A stretch of DNA of 56,082 nucleotides, taken from positions 1 through 56,082 of IMG/VR virus record IMGVR_UViG_3300021185_000405; one strand, 5' to 3'. This document shows positions 22,484 to 30,331 of this stretch, one piece after another (position 1 is the stretch's first letter; each line of letters starts with the position of its first letter). This DNA is from a virus. The notes under the pieces are model-generated. The model searched no databases and had not been told where the DNA came from. It was given only the letters and a program-made list of their open reading frames with translations. Both the position numbers and the translations under genes were made by a program.

Positions 22484-24589
22484 TTATTCCCTGGTACGCT
22501 GTTCTAGTTTAAACGCTGCTAAGGCTAGGTCTGCAGTTCTCTTATCTGGGAATAAACGTCTAAATTGGTTGCCTGTCATAATGGGTATCATCTGTTTACC
22601 GTTTGGATCTCTAATAACAAGTTGATCTATCTGTTCTTTATTGCCTACACCTCGGGTTTGTATTTCTATGTTCCCTGCTATATTACCTGCAACTTCGCTG
22701 TAGTTCTCTCTATTATTTAAAAACCTAGTGCCAAATACTCCATTTGGATCTCTAACGCCTTCTGATACCATGTAAGCTGCTACTAAATCTCCTATTTCTT
22801 GGGTAACTAGTTGAGATGTTGAACCACTTATATTTTCTAAATCGGGTCTTAGTTCTGTACCATTCACACCACCTTTTTTGAAAGCTATATTGATAAGTTT
22901 TTTAAACTTATTCAATTGCATACCGCCCTCTAGTGGGTTTTGGAATGATTTTTGAGTCTCGCCTGTATAATCTTCAAAATAATTTATTTCGGCCGATAGT
23001 TCAACCATTTCATCGAACGCTGCTAAGCCAGCCTCTGTACCTTGTTGTATTAAAGTATTTCTTATTTGAGCATTTTTAGTTCTATTAGCGTCTTCTCTTT
23101 GTATTTGCGCAGCTTTTGTATCTAATCTATCGTATACATTTGTACTTCCGTCATCTGTGTTCATTAAGTTATAAGCAAACTCAAAATTCTTATTAAAGTC
23201 AGATTCACTACCGGCTGCAATCGCGTAAGCTACCGCTGCTTCTTTTCTACCAAATTCTATTTCTGGGTCGTCTGGTATCTTTCTAAAGTCAGAAGGGTCT
23301 TTAATATCGTATCTATTAAACACTTGTTGAGCATTATTTAAGAACGTTTCTTCCATACCTATCTTCATTAGTTCTTCTTTGTTCTCTGTTAAGAAAGTAC
23401 TTATTTCTTCTGCTGAGCCTGTTTTAGGGAATACTAAATCAGTGCCTGCAAACACTTCTGCTTTTGGTGTAGTTCTTTGATACTCTACGCCGTTTTGTGT
23501 CATATTGTCTGGGGCTGCTTCGGTTAGTCGTGTGGTAGTTACTTGTTTACTACCCGCTTTAGCTCTTGGTACGGGCCCTGGTACTTTTTCAGTAGTTTGT
23601 GCTCGTTCTAGTTTTTGTACCCCAGTACTATCACGCAGTTGTTGTTGCTCTTCATTATTTATCCCTGCCTTAATAGCAAGGTAATTTGAAGGAACTAGGC
23701 TTAATATTTGCCTTTGTATGTCACCGCTTTGATCAAAAAACATTCCATCTGCAACCATTTTCATTGCTTGGTCTTTAGTAAGGGTTTGGTTTTGACTGTC
23801 CGCGTCTCTTTGTGCTTGTTCGGTTTTTTCTCGTTGAGAGGAATTATAGTCATCTATAGCATCTTGGGTCATTGAACCAATTGCTACTATTTTTTCAGCT
23901 GCCTCTACAGGTGACATTTTTCCTAACTTAACTTGCTGATCAAAGTAATCTATTTGTTCTTCCGCATCCATTTCTTCTACGGGTTTATTAAGAACGTTAG
24001 TGCCATATTTTTCTTGCGTGGCTAAAAGAGTTTGGCCTCTTTGCCTCAAAGCAGCTGCATTACTATTAAGATCAGTTTTTCTAACCGCAGTATTAAACAA
24101 AGTCCTAAAGCTTTCTGTATCAGAAGTCATAACTACATCATTAGGATCATTACTAAACCCTAAAGTTTTAGGTACTACGCCCTGGTCGCCTTTAATATCA
24201 TAGTGTATATTGCCGTTCTTGGGGTTTATCCTTATGCCTACTACTTCCCCCTCTACTGTTTTACCATCCATGTCAGTGTAAGACCTAGCTGTGCTCAAAC
24301 TGTTTATAAACTCTACCATTGTGTCGTGTTCTTTGGGTTTTACAAACTTCGTACCATCACCCATAAGTTCTAGTTTTGATAAGTCTTTGTCCGGGTTACC
24401 CTCGCCGTACATCATTGTATGAAAGTTTTCTTCGCTTACGTTTGCGTATTTTTTTCCAGTTTCTACTATATCTATATGATCTAAATAAGGAGATAAAGTG
24501 CCCATAAGAACATTAGCTTCAGACTCAGCTCTGTCTTCTGTATCTTTTCTTTCCGCTCTGCTGGCAGCTAACCCTGAAAGATAACTCAT
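22484..24589 (-). CDS. Internal virion/ejection protein (701 aa)
   Basis: 701 residues, highly charged and mostly helical, with no membrane segment or recognised domain. The N-terminus is coiled-coil-like (AASRAERKDTEDRAESEA). A long Gln/Glu/Asp-rich section lies in the middle, and the last 150 residues look folded (QLVTQEIGDLVAAYMVSEG). The start overlaps the upstream stop as ATGA, and the stop lies one base from the giant protein's start. It therefore belongs to a coupled run of four genes that resembles the internal-core genes (gp14-gp15-gp16 order) of T7-like phages. The ejection role is inferred from size, order and composition. Confidence 0.65.
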   Translation of the reverse strand: MSYLSGLAASRAERKDTEDRAESEANVLMGTLSPYLDHIDIVETGKKYANVSEENFHTMMYGEGNPDKDLSKLELMGDGTKFVKPKEHDTMVEFINSLSTARSYTDMDGKTVEGEVVGIRINPKNGNIHYDIKGDQGVVPKTLGFSNDPNDVVMTSDTESFRTLFNTAVRKTDLNSNAAALRQRGQTLLATQEKYGTNVLNKPVEEMDAEEQIDYFDQQVKLGKMSPVEAAEKIVAIGSMTQDAIDDYNSSQREKTEQAQRDADSQNQTLTKDQAMKMVADGMFFDQSGDIQRQILSLVPSNYLAIKAGINNEEQQQLRDSTGVQKLERAQTTEKVPGPVPRAKAGSKQVTTTRLTEAAPDNMTQNGVEYQRTTPKAEVFAGTDLVFPKTGSAEEISTFLTENKEELMKIGMEETFLNNAQQVFNRYDIKDPSDFRKIPDDPEIEFGRKEAAVAYAIAAGSESDFNKNFEFAYNLMNTDDGSTNVYDRLDTKAAQIQREDANRTKNAQIRNTLIQQGTEAGLAAFDEMVELSAEINYFEDYTGETQKSFQNPLEGGMQLNKFKKLINIAFKKGGVNGTELRPDLENISGSTSQLVTQEIGDLVAAYMVSEGVRDPNGVFGTRFLNNRENYSEVAGNIAGNIEIQTRGVGNKEQIDQLVIRDPNGKQMIPIMTGNQFRRLFPDKRTADLALAAFKLEQRTRE

Positions 24590-25167
24590 ATCATAAACGC
24601 CGCTAAAATTGATGTACCCATACCTATCATATTACTAGAATACCCAGCTTTTGCTTGTTTGTATGCGCCCCTTCTTGCAACCTCTCCTTGGGCGGCTGTG
24701 CCTAAACTAGATAAAGCCCCTGCATTTACGCCTAGCCCTATGCCGGTTATTTCTTGTAGTAAAGATTGGTTTATTTGTCTTTGTTGCACTCTTGCGTTAT
24801 TCACACTTCCAGCTAAAGATAGTTGGCCTTGTCTTTGTGCAGCATTTTGTTGTTCTTGTAGTTGAGCACCAGACAATCCTGCTCCTCCATACCTTTCTAA
24901 ATTTCTTTTCTGAATTTGAGCAGCAATCTCTGTTTGTTGTTTAGTGTTTTCTCTAGTTCGGTCTACTAACTTAGTACTGTCTAGTTTTCCTATTAGTTGA
25001 TTTTCAAAGTCTCTAAAATTATTTATATAACTTGCGTAGTCGTCTCTGAGTATTTGAGCGTACGTTTCGTCTGGGTCGCTTACATTTTGAAGCCCGAGTT
25101 GTGAGAAAGAATCACCCTGCTGGTTTTTCATATATTCTTCCATGCCGTCTGTTAGTCCTCTTATCAT
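24586..25167 (-). CDS. Small internal virion protein, Gln/Ala-rich (gp14-like position)
   Basis: 193 residues. A helical Gln/Arg/Asn-rich middle (QLQEQQNAAQRQGQLSLAG) is followed by a Gly/Ala-rich C-terminal region ending in a short hydrophobic stretch (MIGMGTSILAAFMI). This composition is typical of small podovirus internal-core proteins that help build the DNA-ejection channel. Both ends overlap neighbours by ATGA, so it is tightly coupled. No enzymatic motif is visible. The role is inferred from context. It and the next gene upstream share the Gly/Ala/Gln style but no clear alignment. Confidence 0.6.
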   Translation of the reverse strand: MIRGLTDGMEEYMKNQQGDSFSQLGLQNVSDPDETYAQILRDDYASYINNFRDFENQLIGKLDSTKLVDRTRENTKQQTEIAAQIQKRNLERYGGAGLSGAQLQEQQNAAQRQGQLSLAGSVNNARVQQRQINQSLLQEITGIGLGVNAGALSSLGTAAQGEVARRGAYKQAKAGYSSNMIGMGTSILAAFMI

Positions 25168-25724
25168 CCGAATATACCCACTTTATCGTCATCATTTCTG
25201 CCTTTGTTATAGCCTTGCATTGTTGTATAAGCACTTCCTAAACCAGTGCCTACTTTTTGTAAACCCTTTATCATTCCTGCACTTTTTGTGTAATCTGCTT
25301 TTGCTAAATTTAAAGTGTCTGTTGTAGATATTTTAGAAGCTTGGGCTAAACCTGAAACTGTCTGATTAGCTATACCTGCTCCCGCTTTTACTCCAGAAAC
25401 CTGGTCACTTAGCGCTCCAGTATATCCTTGGGTAGCACCCTGTAATAATTGATCAGAACCAGCCATTACTAAATTAGCCTGGTTGTTTATACTTTGTACT
25501 GCTTGTCTATTTGGATTCATAGTAAGGCCTTGCATGGTATCAGCTGCCGCTCTACCTTCTCCCATAGCTATTAAAGAGTCTTCGTCTCTAAACGCATTAG
25601 CTGTACCCTCTACTATTCTAGGTTTTATTGCTTTGTCAAAAAAATTCTTTTGGGCTAACCCAACAGCTGCGCTTGCCTTATCAGTTTCACTTGCTTGGTA
25701 GTCTGATTTTTTTGGTTTACTCAT
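25164..25724 (-). CDS. Small internal virion/structural protein
   Basis: 186 residues, rich in Ala, Gly, Gln and Ser, with a lysine-rich start (SKPKKSDYQ) and mostly helical sequence without aromatic core motifs. The C-terminal third (AGMIKGLQKVGTGLGSAYTTM) is Gly-rich and moderately hydrophobic, as in small ejection proteins. It overlaps its neighbours on both sides through ATGA junctions. Position, between the GNAT-like gene and other probable ejection proteins, is the main evidence. I do not recognise a named family. Confidence 0.55.
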   Translation of the reverse strand: MSKPKKSDYQASETDKASAAVGLAQKNFFDKAIKPRIVEGTANAFRDEDSLIAMGEGRAAADTMQGLTMNPNRQAVQSINNQANLVMAGSDQLLQGATQGYTGALSDQVSGVKAGAGIANQTVSGLAQASKISTTDTLNLAKADYTKSAGMIKGLQKVGTGLGSAYTTMQGYNKGRNDDDKVGIFG

Positions 25725-26164
25725 TCTACTTTTCTCCTATAAACTCTTGTATCTAAATCCCAACCTCTAGCTATTGCATAAGGTTCTAATTCGGGTACAT
25801 GTGACTGAGCTTCTATGTACTTACACCCGGAGCTTTTAGCTAGCTTATTAATCCAATCTTCATGGGCTAGCCATTCTCCACTGCCTTTACTGTAAGTATA
25901 CGCTATCCACATATACAATGTCTTGTCTTTTGTGTACCTATCGGTTTCGGTAGTAAGTACTAAAAACCCGACTGGAGAGGTAAATAAAAACGCTCTTTCA
26001 TTTACACACTCACTATAAACATCTTCTGGGATAAAGGTTAGACTGGGATTGTCTGCTAATATACTTTCTAAACCTGGTTTTACAATGTTCCACGTGGAAC
26101 GTATATCAGTAAGCACCGGTTCAACAAAGACATTAGTAGTCGATCTCCTTTCCATATCTTCCAT
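25721..26164 (-). CDS. GNAT-like small protein of the head-tail gene group
   Basis: 147 residues from an ATG with a perfect AAGGAGG five bases upstream, which settles the start although it overlaps the previous gene by 32 bases. The order of strands and helices (FLFTSPVGFLVLTTE, then LYMWIAYTYS, then a helix and CKYIEAQSHV) resembles the acetyltransferase-like proteins found beside tail-adaptor genes in T7-like and marine podoviruses. Whether it acetylates anything is unknown. A perfect 14-bp palindrome (26087-26100) lies within the coding sequence and is listed separately. Confidence 0.6.
   Translation of the reverse strand: MEDMERRSTTNVFVEPVLTDIRSTWNIVKPGLESILADNPSLTFIPEDVYSECVNERAFLFTSPVGFLVLTTETDRYTKDKTLYMWIAYTYSKGSGEWLAHEDWINKLAKSSGCKYIEAQSHVPELEPYAIARGWDLDTRVYRRKVE
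26087..26100. promoter_or_regulatory. parS-like palindrome GTTCCACGTGGAAC
   Basis: A perfect 14-bp palindrome, preceded by T, giving TGTTCCACGTGGAAC. It is the core of the centromere-like parS sites that ParB binds on many proteobacterial chromosomes. It lies inside a coding sequence, where it reads as an ordinary Arg-Ser-Thr-Trp-Asn run. A specified 14-mer is expected about 0.0002 times in a window of this size. The half-site GTGGAAC recurs six times in the repeat region at 37279-37561. Binding by a host or phage protein is untested. Confidence 0.4.
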
Positions 26165-26807
26165 AGCGCCTCCTTGGCTTACCTATTCCTTTGTATTTTA
26201 CTGTTCGTTTTACGCCCAGATCCCCGCCTCTTGCACGAAGTTCTGCCTGCATAATTTCCATATTAAACTGTGCTAAATATTCTCTAGCTGCACCTACATC
26301 GGTCCATTCTCTGTTTGGCATGCGAAGTAGCCTGTATAAAGTGCCATATATTAAAGCATCTCTATATTGATTAGATATTGTAGTATCAATATTGTTTGAA
26401 GTTCTAGATGGTTTTAAAGCTACGCTAGCTAAAACTGGTTCGGAACCACTTGGTACTGGTACTAGCCAAAACGTGCTTGGTGTTTTTTGTAAGTATACGT
26501 GCGGCTGTCCAGTGCGTTCTCTCCAGTCAGGGTAGTTTAGATCTAAACTACGTGGGCTTATTGGATCCATGTCTCTACCGTTGTACGACATTAATAGTAC
26601 TTGATGCACTTCTGTGCCAGTAGGTATATCAAAATCGTATTCGTAAACACCTGAAATGGTGTTAAATGCGTCCATGTCTAATATATATGCTTTAGAACGT
26701 TCGCAAAATTCTATAGTAGCCGAACGTAAGTTAGCCTCAACTAGACTGTCGGGGCAAAAAGGAACGTAAGGTAAAACTTCTTTTACTAAAGAAGAGTAAC
26801 TTGCCAT
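26133..26807 (-). CDS. Head-tail adaptor/tail tubular protein A-like
   Basis: 224 residues with a GGAGG site before the ATG. The N-terminal helices (LVKEVLPYVPFCPDSLVEANLRSATIEFCERS) lead into a beta section with VYEYDFDIPTGTEV and a helical C-terminal part ending in a very basic tail (GKPRRRYGRYGKEID). This layout matches gatekeeper/tail-tube A proteins, which form the ring under the portal. It follows another adaptor gene and precedes the ejection genes, the normal order in short-tailed phages. The identification is by layout and position. Confidence 0.65.
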   Translation of the reverse strand: MASYSSLVKEVLPYVPFCPDSLVEANLRSATIEFCERSKAYILDMDAFNTISGVYEYDFDIPTGTEVHQVLLMSYNGRDMDPISPRSLDLNYPDWRERTGQPHVYLQKTPSTFWLVPVPSGSEPVLASVALKPSRTSNNIDTTISNQYRDALIYGTLYRLLRMPNREWTDVGAAREYLAQFNMEIMQAELRARGGDLGVKRTVKYKGIGKPRRRYGRYGKEIDY

Positions 26808-26808
26808 T

Positions 26809-27546
26809 TTAGCCTCCTTGTCTTGGTGCTGCTACGGGCGGTAGGTTTGGAGCTGCTCCTATATTACTAGTTCTATCATTGTTCGGGCTTAATAGCTCCT
26901 GGGCTTGTGAACCCTGTCCGACACAATTTAAAAACAGTTGGTAATGAGACTGGGCTCTTTGTGCATTACCTGCGTATTCAGAATCTTTTTGGTAAGCTCT
27001 AAATAGAACATAATCTATTATGCCGTTTGCATAAATATCATCTACTGAAATAGTTGCACTACCGTTAGCTAAATCTGTTGGAGAAGCTGAATAAACAATT
27101 TCTACAAATGAATTACCCGCTACGCCTGGGTAGACATAATAATTTCTTGGGTCATCTTCATCAAAAATGTAATGTTTAATTACTGTAGTATGGGCTGCAT
27201 CCCCACCAACACTTGGATCATGCCAGTCGGGTTCTTGTGTGTTTAATATATCAACATTAACAATCCTAACTGATCTTTTACCAGTAGCACTTGCGCTAGC
27301 TGCGGACATATTTCTTACTACTTTAATTAATCTTAGTCCTGCGCTAGGCAGAGTTTGTTTTGTGCCAGTTACGAGTTGTACATTGGCTGTAGTAGCTGAA
27401 GACTCGGGTCTAAAGTTTACAATTTCTCTTTGGCCATCGTTTATATACCTGATTAATTCAGCTTCAGGCCACCTAACGCTGGTGGTGTCTTGTAGGATAT
27501 CTTTAATCCTGCTTAATATATTACTACCTGTAAGTGTCCCGGCCAT
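26809..27546 (-). CDS. Phage adaptor protein (DUF6682-type)
   Basis: 245 residues. The opening (LSRIKDILQDTTSVRWPEAELIRYINDGQREIV, given here in two parts: ILQDTTSVRWPE and RYINDGQREIV) is the hallmark of the DUF6682 adaptor family. It is followed by the family's LPSAGLRLIKVVRN strand and a DEDDPRNYYVYPG segment. These proteins form the portal-proximal connector ring in podoviruses. The C-terminus is a short Pro/Asn-rich tail. It sits directly between the small head protein and the second adaptor. Start with a GAGG site upstream. Confidence 0.75.
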   Translation of the reverse strand: MAGTLTGSNILSRIKDILQDTTSVRWPEAELIRYINDGQREIVNFRPESSATTANVQLVTGTKQTLPSAGLRLIKVVRNMSAASASATGKRSVRIVNVDILNTQEPDWHDPSVGGDAAHTTVIKHYIFDEDDPRNYYVYPGVAGNSFVEIVYSASPTDLANGSATISVDDIYANGIIDYVLFRAYQKDSEYAGNAQRAQSHYQLFLNCVGQGSQAQELLSPNNDRTSNIGAAPNLPPVAAPRQGG

Positions 27547-27556
27547 AATTCATCCT

Positions 27557-27901
27557 CTATTGTGCAGCTTCTAGTTCTGCAATTAAATCTGTTTTTTTCT
27601 TGCGTCTGTCAAGTTCAATGCCTAGGGTGCGTCCATGTTCTTCTAGTTGCGCCTTTGTCATCGCTTCTAAATCTACTGAAGGTGTAGTTGCTTCTATAAC
27701 TTTGTCTAAAATTTCTACAGCTTCTTCTATGACGGGTTCTGCTTTAGCAGTTTTTGCGCCATCTTTTACTTCTGTGCATCCTGCTTGTAAACATAACAAT
27801 CCTAAATCATTTGCTACTTGTTTTGGTTCATTTGCAATTAAATATACACTTGCACCCCAAGTAGAAGCTACTGATTTGTCTTCATTTGATACTATCCACA
27901 T
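27557..27901 (-). CDS. Small head protein with C-terminal HeH/SAP-like motif
   Basis: 114 residues. The N-terminal half has a Trp/Tyr beta core (WIVSNEDKSVASTWGASVY). A Glu/Ala-rich linker leads to MTKAQLEEHGRTLGIEL and a following lysine-rich helix, the pattern of helix-extended-helix (HeH/SAP-like) nucleic-acid or adaptor motifs often fused to phage head proteins. It is the first gene after the major capsid gene and is separated from it by a strong hairpin. A head-completion or decoration role is possible. The start has a GGAG site. Confidence 0.6.
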   Translation of the reverse strand: MWIVSNEDKSVASTWGASVYLIANEPKQVANDLGLLCLQAGCTEVKDGAKTAKAEPVIEEAVEILDKVIEATTPSVDLEAMTKAQLEEHGRTLGIELDRRKKKTDLIAELEAAQ

Positions 27902-27918
27902 AATTTTTACTCCTTAAA

Positions 27919-27946
27919 TATGGGTGACTAACATTAGCCACCCATA
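27919..27946 (-). terminator. Strong hairpin after the capsid gene (leaky terminator or RNA stabiliser)
   Basis: Thirteen paired bases (arms 27919-27931 and 27934-27946, one G-U pair) with a minimal loop, in the 58-base gap after the capsid stop. On the transcribed strand the hairpin is followed by only a short ATATTTAAG, so it is not a strong intrinsic terminator. T7 places its main terminator after its capsid gene in the same way, to make capsid mRNA more abundant than downstream messages. A partial terminator or an mRNA 3'-end stabiliser is the likely role. Confidence 0.55.
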
Positions 27947-27959
27947 AAATATACCACAA

Positions 27960-29105
27960 TTAATAAGCTACATCTAATCTTATTACACCAAAGTCTTCAG
28001 TCTGTCCTGTGTGGTCAGAATGATAAACTGGCTTTTTAAGACCGAATATTTTACCAATTGAAATACCGTTCTGGTTTCCATAGTCAAATGTGTCTTCAAC
28101 TATTTCTGGAATACCGATATCAGCCATTGCTAGTGCTTGTGCACCTGCGAAGATACATGCAGAACCATTGACATTAGCGTCAGCTCCCCATTTGTACCCA
28201 GCTGAACCAGCATTTGATGATGTTCCAGTAGTAGCTCCGTTTGTGTTAAACACATGTCTGAACTCATGGATCATAACTCCGTCAACCATTAGGCTTGAAG
28301 AACCTGAGAACAAGCTTGAGCTTGGTCCTCTTACTCCAGCTTGTCTTACGTTAGCAAGGAAGTCTGAATCAAGTTTTAGGTCCGCCATTACTTGTGGAGT
28401 AACAAATAGATGGAACATCTCTTCGTTTCCTGCACCTCTTAAGCCTCTGATGTATTGGTCTTTAGCGTAAGCTTTTAGATCAACAATAGCGCCATAGCTT
28501 AGTTTGTCAGCTGCAGCAGTTGCAGTAACATCACCGGCTACGATACCATTAGTAGCATCAAATCTTCTATGTCTATTAGAAGTTGGTGCTGATACATCAC
28601 TTGAGAACTCTAAGTCGTTTAGGTTTTGGCCTGAATTCATTGAAGGTCTTAGAGCTCCATTGTTTTTCAAGTTATACCCAACTCCTGTTAGAGTAAGGAA
28701 TGCTAATTGGTCCATTCTGTCAGCCATTGCATAAGCAAGTGCATCTCTTGAATGTTCCCTAAAGTTTACAACAGATTTCTGGTCGTTCATTCTACCAGAT
28801 AGCCTGTTAGCAAATCTTAGTTGGTCAATTTGCACGACTAAGTCGTACGCTCTTAGGGCCTCTTCATTACCTTCTAGAGTATTGTCACCAACGATACCAT
28901 CACCAGTCATATCGGCTAAAAGTGTTAATACAGCTCTAGCTCCTTTTTCTGATTGAGTAAGTTCAGATATTCTCTGAACCATTGCGTTAGATCCGCTACC
29001 TGCGAATTGGTTAATGAAGGACATATTTCTAGCTACTCGCCAGAAGTCTCTTGACCAGATCGTTAATTGTTCACTGGTTAGAGCAGCAAAGTTTGTATTT
29101 GCCAT
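27960..29105 (-). CDS. Major capsid protein, N4-gp56 family
   Basis: 381 residues. The family phrases are in order: an N-terminal helix with the ARNMSFINQFAGSG segment, LTLLADMTGDGIVGDN and LEGNEEALRAYDLV, then VQIDQLRFANRLSG, a DRMDQLAFLTLTGVG helix, and near the C-terminus a strand containing FGVIRLDVAY. The N4-gp56 group has the HK97 fold and forms the icosahedral shell. A near-perfect ribosome site (GGAG, nine bases from ATG) suits high expression. The gene is preceded by a 215-base leader with possible structured RNA and followed by a hairpin. It lies right after the scaffold-like gene, the normal order. Confidence 0.92.
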   Translation of the reverse strand: MANTNFAALTSEQLTIWSRDFWRVARNMSFINQFAGSGSNAMVQRISELTQSEKGARAVLTLLADMTGDGIVGDNTLEGNEEALRAYDLVVQIDQLRFANRLSGRMNDQKSVVNFREHSRDALAYAMADRMDQLAFLTLTGVGYNLKNNGALRPSMNSGQNLNDLEFSSDVSAPTSNRHRRFDATNGIVAGDVTATAAADKLSYGAIVDLKAYAKDQYIRGLRGAGNEEMFHLFVTPQVMADLKLDSDFLANVRQAGVRGPSSSLFSGSSSLMVDGVMIHEFRHVFNTNGATTGTSSNAGSAGYKWGADANVNGSACIFAGAQALAMADIGIPEIVEDTFDYGNQNGISIGKIFGLKKPVYHSDHTGQTEDFGVIRLDVAY

Positions 29106-29139
29106 GATAATTTCTCCTTATCATTAAAGTTTAATAACC

Positions 29140-29292
29140 AGTCGACTTTTGGAGCGACTTTTATCCGTATACCCTATGTCGTTGGGATAACGCTCTCGTA
29201 AGTTACGGGTACGAATCCGGCCAGTTTAACGCCCTGTGCTGGCGAAAGCGTATGTTTTACAGGAACGACCCTGGTAAGATATCGCTCTTACG
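29140..29292 (-). ncRNA. Candidate structured RNA leader upstream of the capsid gene
   Basis: The 215-base gap between scaffold and capsid genes has no gene but several hairpins on the transcribed strand: 29274-29291 (6-bp stem, loop GCGATA), 29260-29273 (4 bp, loop GTCGTT), 29220-29243 (GCCAG/CTGGC), 29196-29214 (5 bp), 29168-29189 (6 bp with one bulge) and 29140-29159 (5 bp). The loop GTCGTT at 29264-29269 is fully complementary to AACGAC in the loop at 29178-29183, which would give a kissing interaction. 29152-29157 is complementary to 29282-29287 and could close the fold. Single 6-base matches are common by chance, so only comparison of homologues can confirm this. A cis-regulatory element or stable RNA is possible. 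Confidence 0.45.
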
Positions 29293-29320
29293 TGCGAACT
29301 TATTTTTAAGATAACACAAT

Positions 29321-30331
29321 TTATCCGAAATCTCCACGCATTCTACGCAAAGTTTCAGCAGGTAAAGCGTCAAACTCATCTATAGACAATTTATCTATAT
29401 CTACTTTCTTGTCGGTTTTATTTTTACCTTTCATAGCAGGCGGTTGTTTTTCAGCCGCTTCTATTTTTCTATTAGTGTTAGCTATTTTCTTTTTCTCTAC
29501 AATTTTTTTATTAACTGGCTTAGCTGCCGGCTCTGTAGTAGCAGCTTTGCCCATAAGAATATTAACTGATTTTTGTAGTGCATCTGCGCCAGTAAACCCT
29601 TGTACTATGTAAGCATCTCTTAGTTCTAAAACTTCGTTTGTTTTATCTTGGTTAAAGTTTGGATCTGCTTGGTTTAGTTCTGGGTAAGTAGCTTCTAACT
29701 CTAATGCTTTTGCTTGTAATTGTTGCTGTTCTGTAGACTGAGCTACTGTCTGCCCCATCTTAGCTTGCATCTCAAACATCATTTGTTGTTTTTCAGCTTG
29801 CCTAATATCGTTTCGTAACTGCGTAGCTTTTGCGTTTTCTCCTTCCATGATTAAGTTTTGGTACTCTAATTCTTTAGCATCAAAATCAAATTCTGGAGCT
29901 TCATTAACGTCTTCTATTTTAGGAGCTAGTGCCTCATCTAGTTTTTTCTGTAAAGCTTTTTGTTTTGCTAATACTTCATCAAACCTAGATTTAGGAATCA
30001 TTGGTTCTTTTTGAGCAAGTCCTGTCTCATCTGGTCCCTCAGATTGTTGTGTATCTTCCTCATCTTCTGCCAGTAGCTCTTCTTCTGCTGTATCTTCTCC
30101 GTCTTCGTCTTCAGCTTCAGCCTCTTCCTCTTCTGGCTCCTCTTCAAGCTCTTCAGATGATTCTTCTTCAACTTCAACATCCTCATCGGTTTCCTCCTCC
30201 TGGGTTTCTTCTGGGGTTTCAAAATTCATATCGACCTCAAATACTTCATTGTCTTCTGCGGTCTTTGGGTCTGCTCCGGGCATGCCCTCTAACACGACAT
30301 CTAATTCTGCTTCTTGGTTGTTCTTAGCCAT
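29321..30331 (-). CDS. Scaffolding-like head assembly protein
   Basis: 336 residues. The first ~100 are extremely acidic (long Glu/Asp runs). A helical coiled-coil middle (FDEVLAKQKALQKKLDEAL, then Gln-rich helices) and a basic C-terminal region (KKIVEKKKIANTNRKIEAA) follow. This acidic-helical-basic plan, without a fold core, is the usual look of phage scaffolding proteins that bind the capsid protein during procapsid assembly. It lies between portal and capsid genes, exactly where such genes occur. It overlaps the portal stop by 8 bases and has a strong AGGAGGT site. Confidence 0.8.
   Translation of the reverse strand: MAKNNQEAELDVVLEGMPGADPKTAEDNEVFEVDMNFETPEETQEEETDEDVEVEEESSEELEEEPEEEEAEAEDEDGEDTAEEELLAEDEEDTQQSEGPDETGLAQKEPMIPKSRFDEVLAKQKALQKKLDEALAPKIEDVNEAPEFDFDAKELEYQNLIMEGENAKATQLRNDIRQAEKQQMMFEMQAKMGQTVAQSTEQQQLQAKALELEATYPELNQADPNFNQDKTNEVLELRDAYIVQGFTGADALQKSVNILMGKAATTEPAAKPVNKKIVEKKKIANTNRKIEAAEKQPPAMKGKNKTDKKVDIDKLSIDEFDALPAETLRRMRGDFG

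Noticed and set aside
29106-29320. A tRNA or tmRNA gene before the capsid gene
   Set aside because: No cloverleaf with a T-psi-C arm (GGTTCRA) and matching acceptor stem could be formed, and no tmRNA-like tag reading frame was seen.
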